Program-made: the position numbers and the translations under genes
Origin: Thalassospira mesophila
GTDB lineage: Bacteria; Pseudomonadota; Alphaproteobacteria; Rhodospirillales; Thalassospiraceae
DNA length: 64,000 nt
NCBI RefSeq assembly: GCF_002115755.1
Contig: NZ_JFKA01000004.1
Coordinates: 1 to 64,000, forward strand
Direction of reading: 5' to 3'
Part shown: positions 36,339-44,746 of the stretch, piece after piece
How positions within the stretch are numbered: position 1 is the stretch's first letter
Layout of the letters: the number at the start of each line of letters is the position of its first letter
The notes under the pieces: model-generated
Told to the model about the DNA's origin: nothing
The model's input: the letters and a program-made list of their open reading frames with translations, nothing else
Databases searched by the model: none

Positions 36339-37736
36339 TCACCCATCAAGCTGATCGACGATTTCCTCGCACATCTTTTTGGCATCGCCAAACAGCATCA
36401 TGGTGTTATCGCGGAAGAACAGTTCGTTCTGGATACCGGCATAGCCTGCCGACATGCTGCGTTTCACAAACAGCACCGTTTTGGCTTTTTCCACATCGAG
36501 TATCGGCATGCCAAAGATCGGCGATGACGGGTCGGTTTTGGCGGCGGGGTTGGTAATGTCGTTCGCCCCGATCACGAAGGCCACGTCGGCGGTGCCAAAA
36601 TCGCGGTTGATTTCGTCCATTTCGACAACGTCTTCGTAAGGCACACCAGCCTCGGCCAGCAAAACGTTCATGTGGCCCGGCATCCGCCCGGCAACCGGGT
36701 GAATGGCATAGCGTACTTTAACGCCTTCGGCTTTGAGAAGGTCGGCCATTTCACGCAAGGCATGCTGCGCCTGTGCCACCGCCATGCCATAGCCCGGCAC
36801 GATGATGACGCTGGAGGCGTTTTTCATGATGAAAGACGCATCATCGGACGAGCCCGATTTCACAGCCCGGTCGGCATCACCGCCAGCGGCAGAGCCACCA
36901 CTTGCGTCGACCCCGAAACCGCCGAGAATAACATTAAAGATCGAGCGGTTCATACCCTTGCACATGATGTAGGACAGGATCGCACCCGAGGCGCCAACCA
37001 GCGCGCCGGTAATGATCAGCGCGTTGTTTTGCAGGGTAAAACCAATGCCGCACGCCGCCCAGCCCGAATAGGAATTGAGCATGGAAACCACAACCGGCAT
37101 ATCGGCCCCGCCAATCGGAATGATCAGCGTGATCCCCAATACCAGTGCCAGAATAACCGCCAGCCAGAACGCCACGTGGCTTTCGGTGGTGACAAAAACA
37201 ATACCGACCACAACAATGGCGATTGCAAAGCCAAGATTAAGCAAATGCTGGCCGCTAAACTGCACCGGGGTGCCCGAGACAAAGCCTTGCAGCTTGCCAA
37301 ACGCCACCAGCGAGCCGGTAAAGGTGATGGCACCGATGACAACGCCAAGCCCCATTTCGATCAGGCTGGCGGGGTGAATATCGCCCACCGCACCAATGCC
37401 ATAGGCACCGGGCGAATAAAGTGCGGCCCCGGCGACAAACACGGCGGCCAACCCGACAAGCGAGTGAAACGCCGCCACAAGCTGCGGCAGGGCCGTCATT
37501 TTAATTTTAAGGGCGATGATGGTGCCAATCGCCCCGCCGATTAAAATGCCGACAATGATGGCGGTGTAAGACAAAACCCCCGGCGATGCCAGGGTGGTGA
37601 AGATCGCAATCGCCATGCCGACCATGCCCAGCATATTGCCGGTACGGGCGGAATCAGGTGATGACAGGCCGCGCAAGGACAAAATAAAGCAGACCGAGGC
37701 GACCAGATACAGGAAAGCCGACAGGTTTTCCGACAT
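36339..37736 (-). CDS. pntB: NAD(P) transhydrogenase subunit beta
   Basis: PntB, 465 residues. It carries the membrane domain II (about nine hydrophobic segments in residues 4-255) and the NADP-binding domain III with GYGMAVAQAQHALREMADLLKAEGVKVRYAIHPVAGRMPGHMNVLLAEA and FVIGANDITNPAAKTDPSSPIFGMPIL. It couples proton entry to reduction of NADP by NADH at the inner membrane. It lies 15 bases after pntAB in the operon pntAA-pntAB-pntB. Confidence 0.95.
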   Translation of the reverse strand: MSENLSAFLYLVASVCFILSLRGLSSPDSARTGNMLGMVGMAIAIFTTLASPGVLSYTAIIVGILIGGAIGTIIALKIKMTALPQLVAAFHSLVGLAAVFVAGAALYSPGAYGIGAVGDIHPASLIEMGLGVVIGAITFTGSLVAFGKLQGFVSGTPVQFSGQHLLNLGFAIAIVVVGIVFVTTESHVAFWLAVILALVLGITLIIPIGGADMPVVVSMLNSYSGWAACGIGFTLQNNALIITGALVGASGAILSYIMCKGMNRSIFNVILGGFGVDASGGSAAGGDADRAVKSGSSDDASFIMKNASSVIIVPGYGMAVAQAQHALREMADLLKAEGVKVRYAIHPVAGRMPGHMNVLLAEAGVPYEDVVEMDEINRDFGTADVAFVIGANDITNPAAKTDPSSPIFGMPILDVEKAKTVLFVKRSMSAGYAGIQNELFFRDNTMMLFGDAKKMCEEIVDQLDG

Positions 37737-37751
37737 GATGTTTCCCCTTCC

Positions 37752-38195
37752 CTACTTCTTTTTCTTGAACATCTGCAGCATGCGCTGCGCGACGATGAAA
37801 CCGCCAAAGATATTGATCGACGCCAGCACCACAGCAACAAACCCCATAATCTTGGAGATGTTCATGTCCACCGGGCCAGCCGCCACAAGCGCGCCGACAA
37901 TAATTACCGATGAAATGGCATTGGTCACCGCCATCAATGGCGAATGCAGGGCAGGTGTTACTTTCCACACCACGTAATAGCCAACAAAGCAGGCCAGCAC
38001 AAAAACCGTCAGGCCGATCACAGTGGGGCTAACCCCGCCCGATGACGCGACGTGGGATGCCGCATTGGTCGCACCATTTGCCATATCATGCGCCCCTGCC
38101 GCCACCTGATCGGCAAGCTTGGCGGCCTTTTCGGCCAGACCAAGGGCTGCATCGCGCATGTCATTGGCAGACTGGGTGAGAGATTGATCAGCCAT
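37752..38195 (-). CDS. pntAB: NAD(P) transhydrogenase subunit alpha part 2
   Basis: Small membrane subunit, 147 residues. An amphipathic N-terminal region precedes hydrophobic segments at about 56-78, 88-103 and 112-135 ([64 protein letters not shown]). The split of PntA into two subunits is typical of alphaproteobacteria. The ATG at 38195 overlaps pntAA by eight bases and follows a GGAGGA site. Confidence 0.92.
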   Translation of the reverse strand: MADQSLTQSANDMRDAALGLAEKAAKLADQVAAGAHDMANGATNAASHVASSGGVSPTVIGLTVFVLACFVGYYVVWKVTPALHSPLMAVTNAISSVIIVGALVAAGPVDMNISKIMGFVAVVLASINIFGGFIVAQRMLQMFKKKK

Positions 38196-39363
38196 TGGAA
38201 GCTTCCTCCGACATTGCTTCACCACCAAATTTCGGATGAACGATCTTGCCGTCATGGGTCAACATGGTATCGGCAATGATCTGGTCTTCGCGGTTAAAGG
38301 CCAGTTCCTTCTTTTCGCCATCCACCATCAGGGTAACGAAATTCAAAAGGTTTCTGGCATACATCGCAGTAGCATCGGTCGGAACCGAGCTTACAATATT
38401 GGCCGGACCGATAATTTTAACCCCGTTAGCCGTGATCGTGGTTTCGCCAAGCTTGACCCCGGCCACATTGCCGCCGCGTTCGGCCGCCAGATCAATAATG
38501 ATCGAGCCATCCTTCATGCCTGCCACCATATCGGCTGTGACAATTTCAGGGGCCGGACGGCCGGGAATTAGGGCGGTTGTAATGACGATATCGGTTTTTG
38601 CCAAAACGTCTTTTAGCTTATCCGCCTGCTTTTTCTTATAGTCATCCGACATTTCCCGGGCATAGCCGCCTGCGGTTTCCGCCGTTTCGGCTTCGTCATC
38701 CTCCACCTCGATAAAGGTACCGCCCAGTGACTGGACCTGTTCCTTTACCGCCGGGCGCACGTCAAATGCCGACACAACAGCCCCCATGCGCTTGGCCGTG
38801 GCAATTGCCTGCAACCCGGCCACACCGGCACCGACAATAACAACACGGGTCGGGGCAAGGGTGCCGGCCGCTGTCATCATCATGGGAAAAATACGGCCAA
38901 ATTCATAGGCCGCGTCAATCACAGAACGATAGCCGGCAAGGTTTGATTGCGAGGATAAAACATCCATCGACTGCGCACGCGAAATACGCGGCACCAGCTC
39001 CATGGCAAAGCTGGTAACGCCAGCCTCGGCCATTTTGCCGATCAGCTCGGCGCGGTCATAGGGGTCAAACAACCCGATAACGGCGGCCCCTTTTTTATAG
39101 GTCGCAAGTTCGTTGATTTTGCCTTCCACCATGGGCGGGCGGACCTTCAACACCACATCGGCATTATCGGTCGCGACCCTGGCGGTTTTGGCAATGGTTG
39201 CACCGGCGTCGATGTAACGATCATCGGCTATCGACGCATTTTCGCCTGCACCGGTTTCGATCACCACCTCGAACCCCAATCCCGTAAATTTCTTGACGGT
39301 ATCAGGGGTGATGGCAACGCGTTTTTCACCGGGCCATATTTCTTTTGGAACGGCCAGCTTCAT
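38188..39363 (-). CDS. pntAA: NAD(P) transhydrogenase subunit alpha part 1
   Basis: Soluble NAD-binding domain I, 391 residues. Visible motifs: [30 protein letters not shown], the NAD fold [41 protein letters not shown], and [36 protein letters not shown]. The ribosome site is near perfect (AAGGAGGT, seven bases before the ATG), fitting high expression. It is the first gene of the pnt operon; a 920-base gap lies upstream. Confidence 0.95.
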   Translation of the reverse strand: MKLAVPKEIWPGEKRVAITPDTVKKFTGLGFEVVIETGAGENASIADDRYIDAGATIAKTARVATDNADVVLKVRPPMVEGKINELATYKKGAAVIGLFDPYDRAELIGKMAEAGVTSFAMELVPRISRAQSMDVLSSQSNLAGYRSVIDAAYEFGRIFPMMMTAAGTLAPTRVVIVGAGVAGLQAIATAKRMGAVVSAFDVRPAVKEQVQSLGGTFIEVEDDEAETAETAGGYAREMSDDYKKKQADKLKDVLAKTDIVITTALIPGRPAPEIVTADMVAGMKDGSIIIDLAAERGGNVAGVKLGETTITANGVKIIGPANIVSSVPTDATAMYARNLLNFVTLMVDGEKKELAFNREDQIIADTMLTHDGKIVHPKFGGEAMSEEASNG

Positions 39364-39570
39364 CGCGTCGTACCTCCTTCCCTAATTGAACAATCCTGTC
39401 TGGTATGTCGGTCATTCGTTTATTGTAGCGCCCCTGTTTGCGGGGCTTCGGTATTGTTTTGTTAAACCCTTGTCCGGCGTGCCGGTCGTTCTGTGGGTAA
39501 GGGCATTACACCCCTGGCAGCAAAGGCCCCTTCCCCGTTTCCCGCAAGACGGAAAATCCGGTTCAGGACG

Positions 39571-39609
39571 AAAAAAGGCGGTTCTTCTGAATTAACAGAA
39601 GAAACCGCC
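39571..39609 (-). terminator. Orphan intrinsic terminator on the minus strand
   Basis: On the minus strand a 13-bp stem with one bulge (39596-39609 with 39577-39589) has a 6-base loop and is followed by six T bases. No coding gene lies upstream on this strand within 650 bases, so it ends a small RNA or attenuates the pntAA leader. Confidence 0.78.
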
Positions 39610-40183
39610 CGCTTTCCCACCACGCGTTCCAAGGCCGCAAAGCCTTGGTGACAAACCGGGTCCCACCCGCCGATGATGCTCAGGACAAACATTCACCAGC
39701 GCCCCGCTTTGTCTGCGTTGACCGAAAGATGCGATTTTCTTCTCAAGACCTCAACAGCAAACCGGCATAAAAATCACACTTAACTTATTTTTGGTTCACA
39801 AATACTCATATGGTATATGTGCGTTAATCCACACATATCTTTATCGATATGGAACAGGTACCATTTCGGGGGAAGTGCAATCAATCCCTTGATTTTTGGC
39901 AGTTTTTGCCATTTTTCACCCGCGCGGAAGGTTAAATCACCCATATAAATACACCCGGAGGTTTTCACTAAAGCCGCCATAACGCAAGCAGGGATAGCAA
40001 AAAAATTTATCGCCGTCGGCATCATCCCCGGCAGATTTTTACTTTCAAATACAGAAATTTATCCGCTGTGCGGTCGAAACCCCCTAAATATCGCGCAATT
40101 GCGCAAACCCGAGTCTCCAGCTGCGATGACTTCATGATCGCAATTTCCACAACCCGACCGATAGTGCATTAACCATGCACGAC

Positions 40184-40222
40184 AAAAAGCCGGACCGCAT
40201 AAATTCGCAATCCGGCTTTTTT
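40184..40222. terminator. Bidirectional terminator beside the DUF4405 gene
   Basis: A stem of ten or eleven pairs (40184-40194 with 40211-40221) has a 16-base loop, with A/T runs on both sides. It lies 60 bases after the stop of the DUF4405 gene, which it would terminate. Confidence 0.8.
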
Positions 40223-40282
40223 CTGTACTTTATGGCTGTCGCAAGGTCACGTCGACACGCGAAGATATTGGCTGGCTCAGGG

Positions 40283-40801
40283 TTACTTTGCCGCCAGTGT
40301 CTCGCCGCCGGGCAAAAAGATGATACCCAACAGGATGTTTTCATCTATGCCGGTTTTCTTGACCACATCATAAATCGATTGTTCTGGCGTCGCGACAATG
40401 CCTTGCCCCGCCAGTTTTGCGATAATCACGTCTGGCTGGTTTTTGGTAACCGCCGCCAGGGCCGATAACGGGGCAAAAACCAGCGCTTCTTCAATCGGGC
40501 GTTCGAGTTGCGGGCCGGTAATCATCCCCCACGAAAAACACGACAAAACAAAAACCGCTGCAAATATGGTGGTAAAGGCCACACCCCAGCGCGATTTCAA
40601 CCGGCTTTTAAACGGTTTGAAATTCACAAAAATATGCGCCCCGGCCCCGATCAGGAAAAACCACGATAGCCACTGATGCACCACCGCGGTTAACCCGTCT
40701 TCAAATTCAAAAAACAGCATCAGGCCGGTCCCCGCCATCAGCAAAAAGGCACCGATGGTTAATTGGGTCGCCCAGCTGCGTAAGAAAGCGGTTTTGGTCA
40801 T
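40283..40801 (-). CDS. DUF4405 membrane protein (cytochrome b-like)
   Basis: A 172-residue inner-membrane protein with hydrophobic segments at about 12-30, 41-62 and 75-97. The HQWLSWFFLIGAGAHIFVN part has two histidines placed as in heme-binding cytochrome b561-like DUF4405 proteins. The soluble tail (about 100-172) has a helical DUF4405-associated pattern (ILLGIIFLPGGETLAAK). It is divergent from a MarR gene that probably represses it. The redox role is inferred. Confidence 0.75.
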   Translation of the reverse strand: MTKTAFLRSWATQLTIGAFLLMAGTGLMLFFEFEDGLTAVVHQWLSWFFLIGAGAHIFVNFKPFKSRLKSRWGVAFTTIFAAVFVLSCFSWGMITGPQLERPIEEALVFAPLSALAAVTKNQPDVIIAKLAGQGIVATPEQSIYDVVKKTGIDENILLGIIFLPGGETLAAK

Positions 40802-40880
40802 GTATCAATCCTGTTCTGGCCGGGCCACTTGCAAATCTGTTCAATTTAGCGTGGCAATATCGGCAACCATTCTGTATCAA

Positions 40881-40941
40881 TGTGTAATATGCACATAAAC
40901 AGAGGCCGGATTGATGTCAACAAAAAGCGTGCAAAATGCAC
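40881..40941 (+). promoter_or_regulatory. Candidate MarR operator pair
   Basis: Two related palindromes lie around the MarR start: TGTGTAATATGCACA (40881-40895) and GTGCAAAATGCAC (40929-40941). They share the half-sites TGTG/CACA or GTGCA/TGCAC and an ATGCACAT core. Their place in the divergent promoter region and over the first codons fits autorepression. This is inferred from symmetry and position. Confidence 0.5.
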
Positions 40942-41387
40942 ATATAAACACGCAAATGCGCAACCTGCACGGTGCGCTGATCGAAATTATCAGCGTGATG
41001 AACCGCCCGCAACGCGATGACGCCATGATCCGCGAGGCTGGCATCACCCTTGATCGCGCACTGTTTCCGTTACTGGTGCTGGTGGAAAAAATTGGTCCGA
41101 TTGGCATTGTTGACCTGGCAGAGCGGGTTGGCCGCGATCATACAACCGTCAGCCGTCAAATCGCAAAACTGGAAAACCTGAGCCTGATCACACGCCAACC
41201 TGCCCCCACCGACAAGCGCGTTCATCACGCCGTGATTGCCCCGGCAGGCAAAAAAATGACCGACGCCATCGACCGCGCCCGCGAACGGATCGGACAGGCC
41301 ATTTTTGATCAATGGGATGAACACGACCTTAGCGAACTTGTCCGCCTGACCCGCAAATTCGCCGATGCCATCAAAGACCCGCAATAA
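40914..41387 (+). CDS. MarR family transcriptional regulator
   Basis: A 157-residue regulator with the MarR winged-helix core: LVLVEKIGPIGIVDLAERVGRDHTTVSRQIAKLENLSLITRQPAPTDKRVHHAVIAPAGKKM. Start 40914 is the ATG right after a TTG codon and a GCCGGA site. The divergent DUF4405 gene is the probable target. No cysteine redox switch is obvious. Confidence 0.88.
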   Translation: MSTKSVQNAHINTQMRNLHGALIEIISVMNRPQRDDAMIREAGITLDRALFPLLVLVEKIGPIGIVDLAERVGRDHTTVSRQIAKLENLSLITRQPAPTDKRVHHAVIAPAGKKMTDAIDRARERIGQAIFDQWDEHDLSELVRLTRKFADAIKDPQ

Positions 41388-41425
41388 ACGCAGATAGAGA
41401 GGTAATAAGCACACCGGGATCAGAA

Positions 41426-42802
41426 TTATTCGGGCCGGACCAGGCCCACCTGTTGCAAGGATGCCTCCTGATTGCGGGTCAGCTCAGCTTCGTTAAAGTC
41501 GCCGACCAGATCGTGGAAAATACGATACCAGTTGACCTTGGCGTCCAGCCTTAAAAACACCGATCCCAGCCCGACAGCGGCACGGTCCACCAGCACAAAT
41601 TCGCGGGGCGGCTTTACTCCGCCCAAACGGCGCAATTCGGCATGGACCTTGCCCGCCACTTCGGCGCCATAGGCAACCGAATTGCTTTCTTCCATTTTGC
41701 GTTCACGGTCATCAAGCAGCGGGCCATACACAAACCCGGCCCAGATGTTTAAAACATCAATCATCTCGTTTGACAGGTTGGTAAAGCCCCAGCTTTCGTA
41801 AGCTGCCACCGCCTTTGCCCGGTCACCATCGCGCAGCGCCTGATAAAGCGAAATCACCGCCCCGACAAAGCTTGGCTGAAACACGCGGATACAGCCAAAA
41901 TCGAGCAAGTTAACGCTAAGATCGTCGCGCAGGGAATAATTGCCCAAATGCGGGTCGCCGTGAATAACGCCGTATTTGTAAAATGGCACATACCAGGCGC
42001 GAAACATGTTCAACGCAACCTGATTGCGTTCTTCTTCCGACGGGTTACTGTCGACAAATGCCTGCAATTTCCCGCCCTGAAGCCAGGTCATGGTCAGCAA
42101 ACGCCGGGTGGTAAGATCATGTACCGGTTCGGGCACATGCACATGGGGTTCGCCCCGCAACATATGGCCGTATAACGCCATCTGTTTGGCTTCGCGTTCG
42201 TAATCCAGTTCTTCGCGCAGGCGGGCGGCCAGTTCAAGCTGGATGTTTTCGGCATCAATTGCGCTGTCGTAACGCCGGTAAATGGCAAAGGCAGCGCGCA
42301 GCTGTTTTAAATCGGCCTCTACGGTTGCCGACATATCAGGATATTGCAGCTTACAGGCCACAGCCCGGCCATCGGGCAAGGTGGCCTTATGCACCTGCCC
42401 CAGCGATGCTGCCGCTGCCGCGTCCTTACCAAAATCGGCAAATTTATCCTGCCAGCCCGCCCCCAGTTCGGTACGCATCCGGCGTTTGACAAACAGCCAG
42501 CCCATCGGCGGGGCATCGGCCTGCAACCCTGCCAGCGCATCAGCATAGTCACGCGGCAGGGCATCGGGGATGGTGGATAATATTTGCGCCACCTTCATCA
42601 GCGGGCCTTTAAGCCCGCCAAGCGCGGCGGTTAAATCAGCCGCATAGCGCCCATGATCAATTTCGGTGCCAAACACCTTGCCCACCGCCAGACGCGTCGC
42701 CAGTTTCCCGGCAGACGCGCCGACGCGGGCATAACGACGCACCCGCCCGCCAAAACGATTATCTTCGGATTGGCGAAAATCGTCGTCGTTATCATCGCTC
42801 AT
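41426..42802 (-). CDS. ABC1/UbiB-family atypical kinase
   Basis: A 458-residue protein of the ABC1 (AarF/UbiB/COQ8) family. It has the nucleotide-loop pattern KGPLMKVAQILSTIPDALPRDYADALAGLQ (the KxGQ-like motif), AAASLGQVHKATLPDGRAVACKLQYPD with the catalytic lysine, IHGDPHLGNYSL and the metal-binding LDFGCIRVF. Members assist ubiquinone synthesis or lipid handling through ATPase activity. Here it follows the pepF gene by one base, so the two are co-transcribed. Confidence 0.88.
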   Translation of the reverse strand: MSDDNDDDFRQSEDNRFGGRVRRYARVGASAGKLATRLAVGKVFGTEIDHGRYAADLTAALGGLKGPLMKVAQILSTIPDALPRDYADALAGLQADAPPMGWLFVKRRMRTELGAGWQDKFADFGKDAAAAASLGQVHKATLPDGRAVACKLQYPDMSATVEADLKQLRAAFAIYRRYDSAIDAENIQLELAARLREELDYEREAKQMALYGHMLRGEPHVHVPEPVHDLTTRRLLTMTWLQGGKLQAFVDSNPSEEERNQVALNMFRAWYVPFYKYGVIHGDPHLGNYSLRDDLSVNLLDFGCIRVFQPSFVGAVISLYQALRDGDRAKAVAAYESWGFTNLSNEMIDVLNIWAGFVYGPLLDDRERKMEESNSVAYGAEVAGKVHAELRRLGGVKPPREFVLVDRAAVGLGSVFLRLDAKVNWYRIFHDLVGDFNEAELTRNQEASLQQVGLVRPE

Positions 42803-42803
42803 A

Positions 42804-44579
42804 TCAGGAAAGTTCCTCCAGCTCGTCGATCAGGCGTTTGATCATGTTCAGGCCGCGCTGCCAAAATGCCGGGTCGGAGGCATCAAGCCCGAACGGGGCC
42901 AGCAATTCCTGATGGCGTTTGGTGCCACCGGCTTTCAGCATGTCGAAATATTTATCGGCAAAGCCGTCTTCGGCATTTTGATAAACATCATAGAGCGAAT
43001 TCACCAGGCAATCGCCAAAGGCATAGGCATAAACATAAAACGGTGAATGGATGAAATGCGGAATATAGGACCAGTAATATTTGTATTCCTCGTCATAGCG
43101 CACCGCATCGCCCAGACTTTCCTTCTGTACGTCTATCCAGATCTGGCAGATCTCCTCGACCGTCAGTTCGGCTTCGCGACGTTTGGAATGCACGCGTTTT
43201 TCAAATTCAAAAAACGCAATCTGGCGCACCACAGTGTTGAGCATATCCTCAACCTTGCCTGCCAGCATAATGCGGCGCATTTTCGGGTTGGTTTCGGCCC
43301 GCAACATTGACTGGAAGGTCAGCATTTCGCCAAAAACAGACGCCGTTTCCGCCAGCGTCAGCGGGGTATCAGACAGGAAATAGCCCTGCTCGCCCGCCAA
43401 AATCTGATGCACACCGTGGCCCAGTTCGTGGGCAAGGGTCATCACATCGCGGGTTTTACCATGATAATTCAACAGCAAATACGGGTGTGCTGACGGCACG
43501 GTCGGATGGGCAAATGCACCCGATGATTTACCCGCACGCGGCGGCACATCGATCCACGGGTTATCAAAAAACCGTTTGCCGATATCGGCCAGGTTTGGCG
43601 AAAACTCGCCATATGCCTTCAGCACGGTTTCGCGGGCTGAATCCCAGTCAATCTGGCGGTCGTCATCTTCGGGCAGCGGCGCATTACGATCCCAGTAATC
43701 AAGCTGATCAACGCCAAACCATTTGGCTTTCAGCTTGTAATAGCGGTGCGACAAATCACCATAGGAAGACGTCACCGCTTCGCTAAGTGCTTCGACAACA
43801 TCGTCTTCAACCTGATTTGACAGGTTGCGCGCACTAACCGGGGTGGGGAAGCTGCGCAAACGGTCGTCAATTTCCTTGTCTTTGGCCAAGGTATTGGTGA
43901 TGTGGGCCAGCAATTTAATGTTTTGGCCCAGCACATCGCCAATCGACTTTGCTGCAACCTTGCGGTCCTCAACCTTGGTTGACGACAGCATATTGGCCGC
44001 ATCCGACATGGTCAGGTCCTGGCCGTTAATCGGAAAGCGCAGTTCGGCCATGGTTTGATCAAACAAACGGATCCATGCGCCCGAACCGGCCACTTCGCGT
44101 TCATGCAAAACCTGTTCGACTTCGTCGGAAAGCTGATGCGGGCGGAAGGACCGGTTTTCATCAAGCCACGGGCGATAGCGCGCCAGGGCGTCGCTTTCGT
44201 CGTATTTGGCTTGAAGGGCGGTTTCTTCGATGCGGTTTAATTCCAGCCCGAAAAACAGGGTGAAGCTGGAAATGGTGGTCAGTTGCTCGCGCACCCCCTG
44301 GTAAAACTGGCCAATCGCCGGGTCGCTGCCGTCGCCCGCATGGAGAAGGCCGGCAAACGAGCCGATCTTGCCGCAAATTTCGGAAATGCCTTCATATTCG
44401 ACAATGGCCGCCGCAAGGGCATCGCCGGAAAGACCGGCCAGTTTGCCTTGATAATCCTTCTGGAACGCCTCCGAACGCTGTTTGGCATCGTCAAGATCTT
44501 TGCGAATGGCGGGGTCTTTGGCATCCGCATAAAGATCGCTTAGATCCCACGTCGGCAGGTTCTTGTTGATCGCGTTCAT
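42804..44579 (-). CDS. pepF: Oligoendopeptidase F, M3 metallopeptidase
   Basis: A 591-residue zinc peptidase of family M3 (M3_fam clade 3). The catalytic motif is HELGH (in LAHELGHGVHQIL), with the supporting glutamate in AETASVFGEML. The N-terminal part begins LPTWDLSDLYADAKDPAIRKDLDDA, typical of PepF. It degrades short peptides in the cytoplasm. The ATG at 44579 has a GGAGGA site; the longer frame from 44654 is not needed. The ABC1 kinase gene starts one base after its stop. Confidence 0.92.
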   Translation of the reverse strand: MNAINKNLPTWDLSDLYADAKDPAIRKDLDDAKQRSEAFQKDYQGKLAGLSGDALAAAIVEYEGISEICGKIGSFAGLLHAGDGSDPAIGQFYQGVREQLTTISSFTLFFGLELNRIEETALQAKYDESDALARYRPWLDENRSFRPHQLSDEVEQVLHEREVAGSGAWIRLFDQTMAELRFPINGQDLTMSDAANMLSSTKVEDRKVAAKSIGDVLGQNIKLLAHITNTLAKDKEIDDRLRSFPTPVSARNLSNQVEDDVVEALSEAVTSSYGDLSHRYYKLKAKWFGVDQLDYWDRNAPLPEDDDRQIDWDSARETVLKAYGEFSPNLADIGKRFFDNPWIDVPPRAGKSSGAFAHPTVPSAHPYLLLNYHGKTRDVMTLAHELGHGVHQILAGEQGYFLSDTPLTLAETASVFGEMLTFQSMLRAETNPKMRRIMLAGKVEDMLNTVVRQIAFFEFEKRVHSKRREAELTVEEICQIWIDVQKESLGDAVRYDEEYKYYWSYIPHFIHSPFYVYAYAFGDCLVNSLYDVYQNAEDGFADKYFDMLKAGGTKRHQELLAPFGLDASDPAFWQRGLNMIKRLIDELEELS

Positions 44580-44746
44580 TGGTCCTCCAGATAATTCGGA
44601 ACATAAAAGGCTTTGCTGCGATATAAGACACAGATATTTTAATCGCCAGCACAACGCGGCAAAAAGATCAAAAACAGTTTATCTGATCACCGTTTCGGCG
44701 GGCTTCGTACAACATATATATAAGAAAACGATTACAGGGAAACGCC

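Larger units (their letters stand above)
39364..40282. other. Long gene-free gap upstream of pntAA
   Basis: No gene I can support. It holds a 200-base pntAA leader with a small GCCCC/GGGGC hairpin (about 39433-39449), a strong minus-strand terminator at 39571-39609, an AT-rich stretch (39770-40080) and a bidirectional terminator at 40184-40222. The minus strand at about 39610-39780 may encode a small RNA, since the terminator has no gene to serve. An 81-residue frame (39780-40025) has no ribosome site or recognisable domain. Confidence 0.5.

Noticed and set aside
36672-37544. A 290-residue plus-strand frame opposite pntB
   Set aside because: Low-complexity mirror frame of the conserved pntB gene.
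39610-39700. Match of the pntAA upstream region to 6S RNA, SRP RNA or tmRNA
   Set aside because: I looked for their conserved cores and found none; only a generic small-RNA candidate remains.
39780-40025. An 81-residue minus-strand frame upstream of pntAA
   Set aside because: It lies in AT-rich sequence without a ribosome site or a known domain; kept as part of the gene-free gap.
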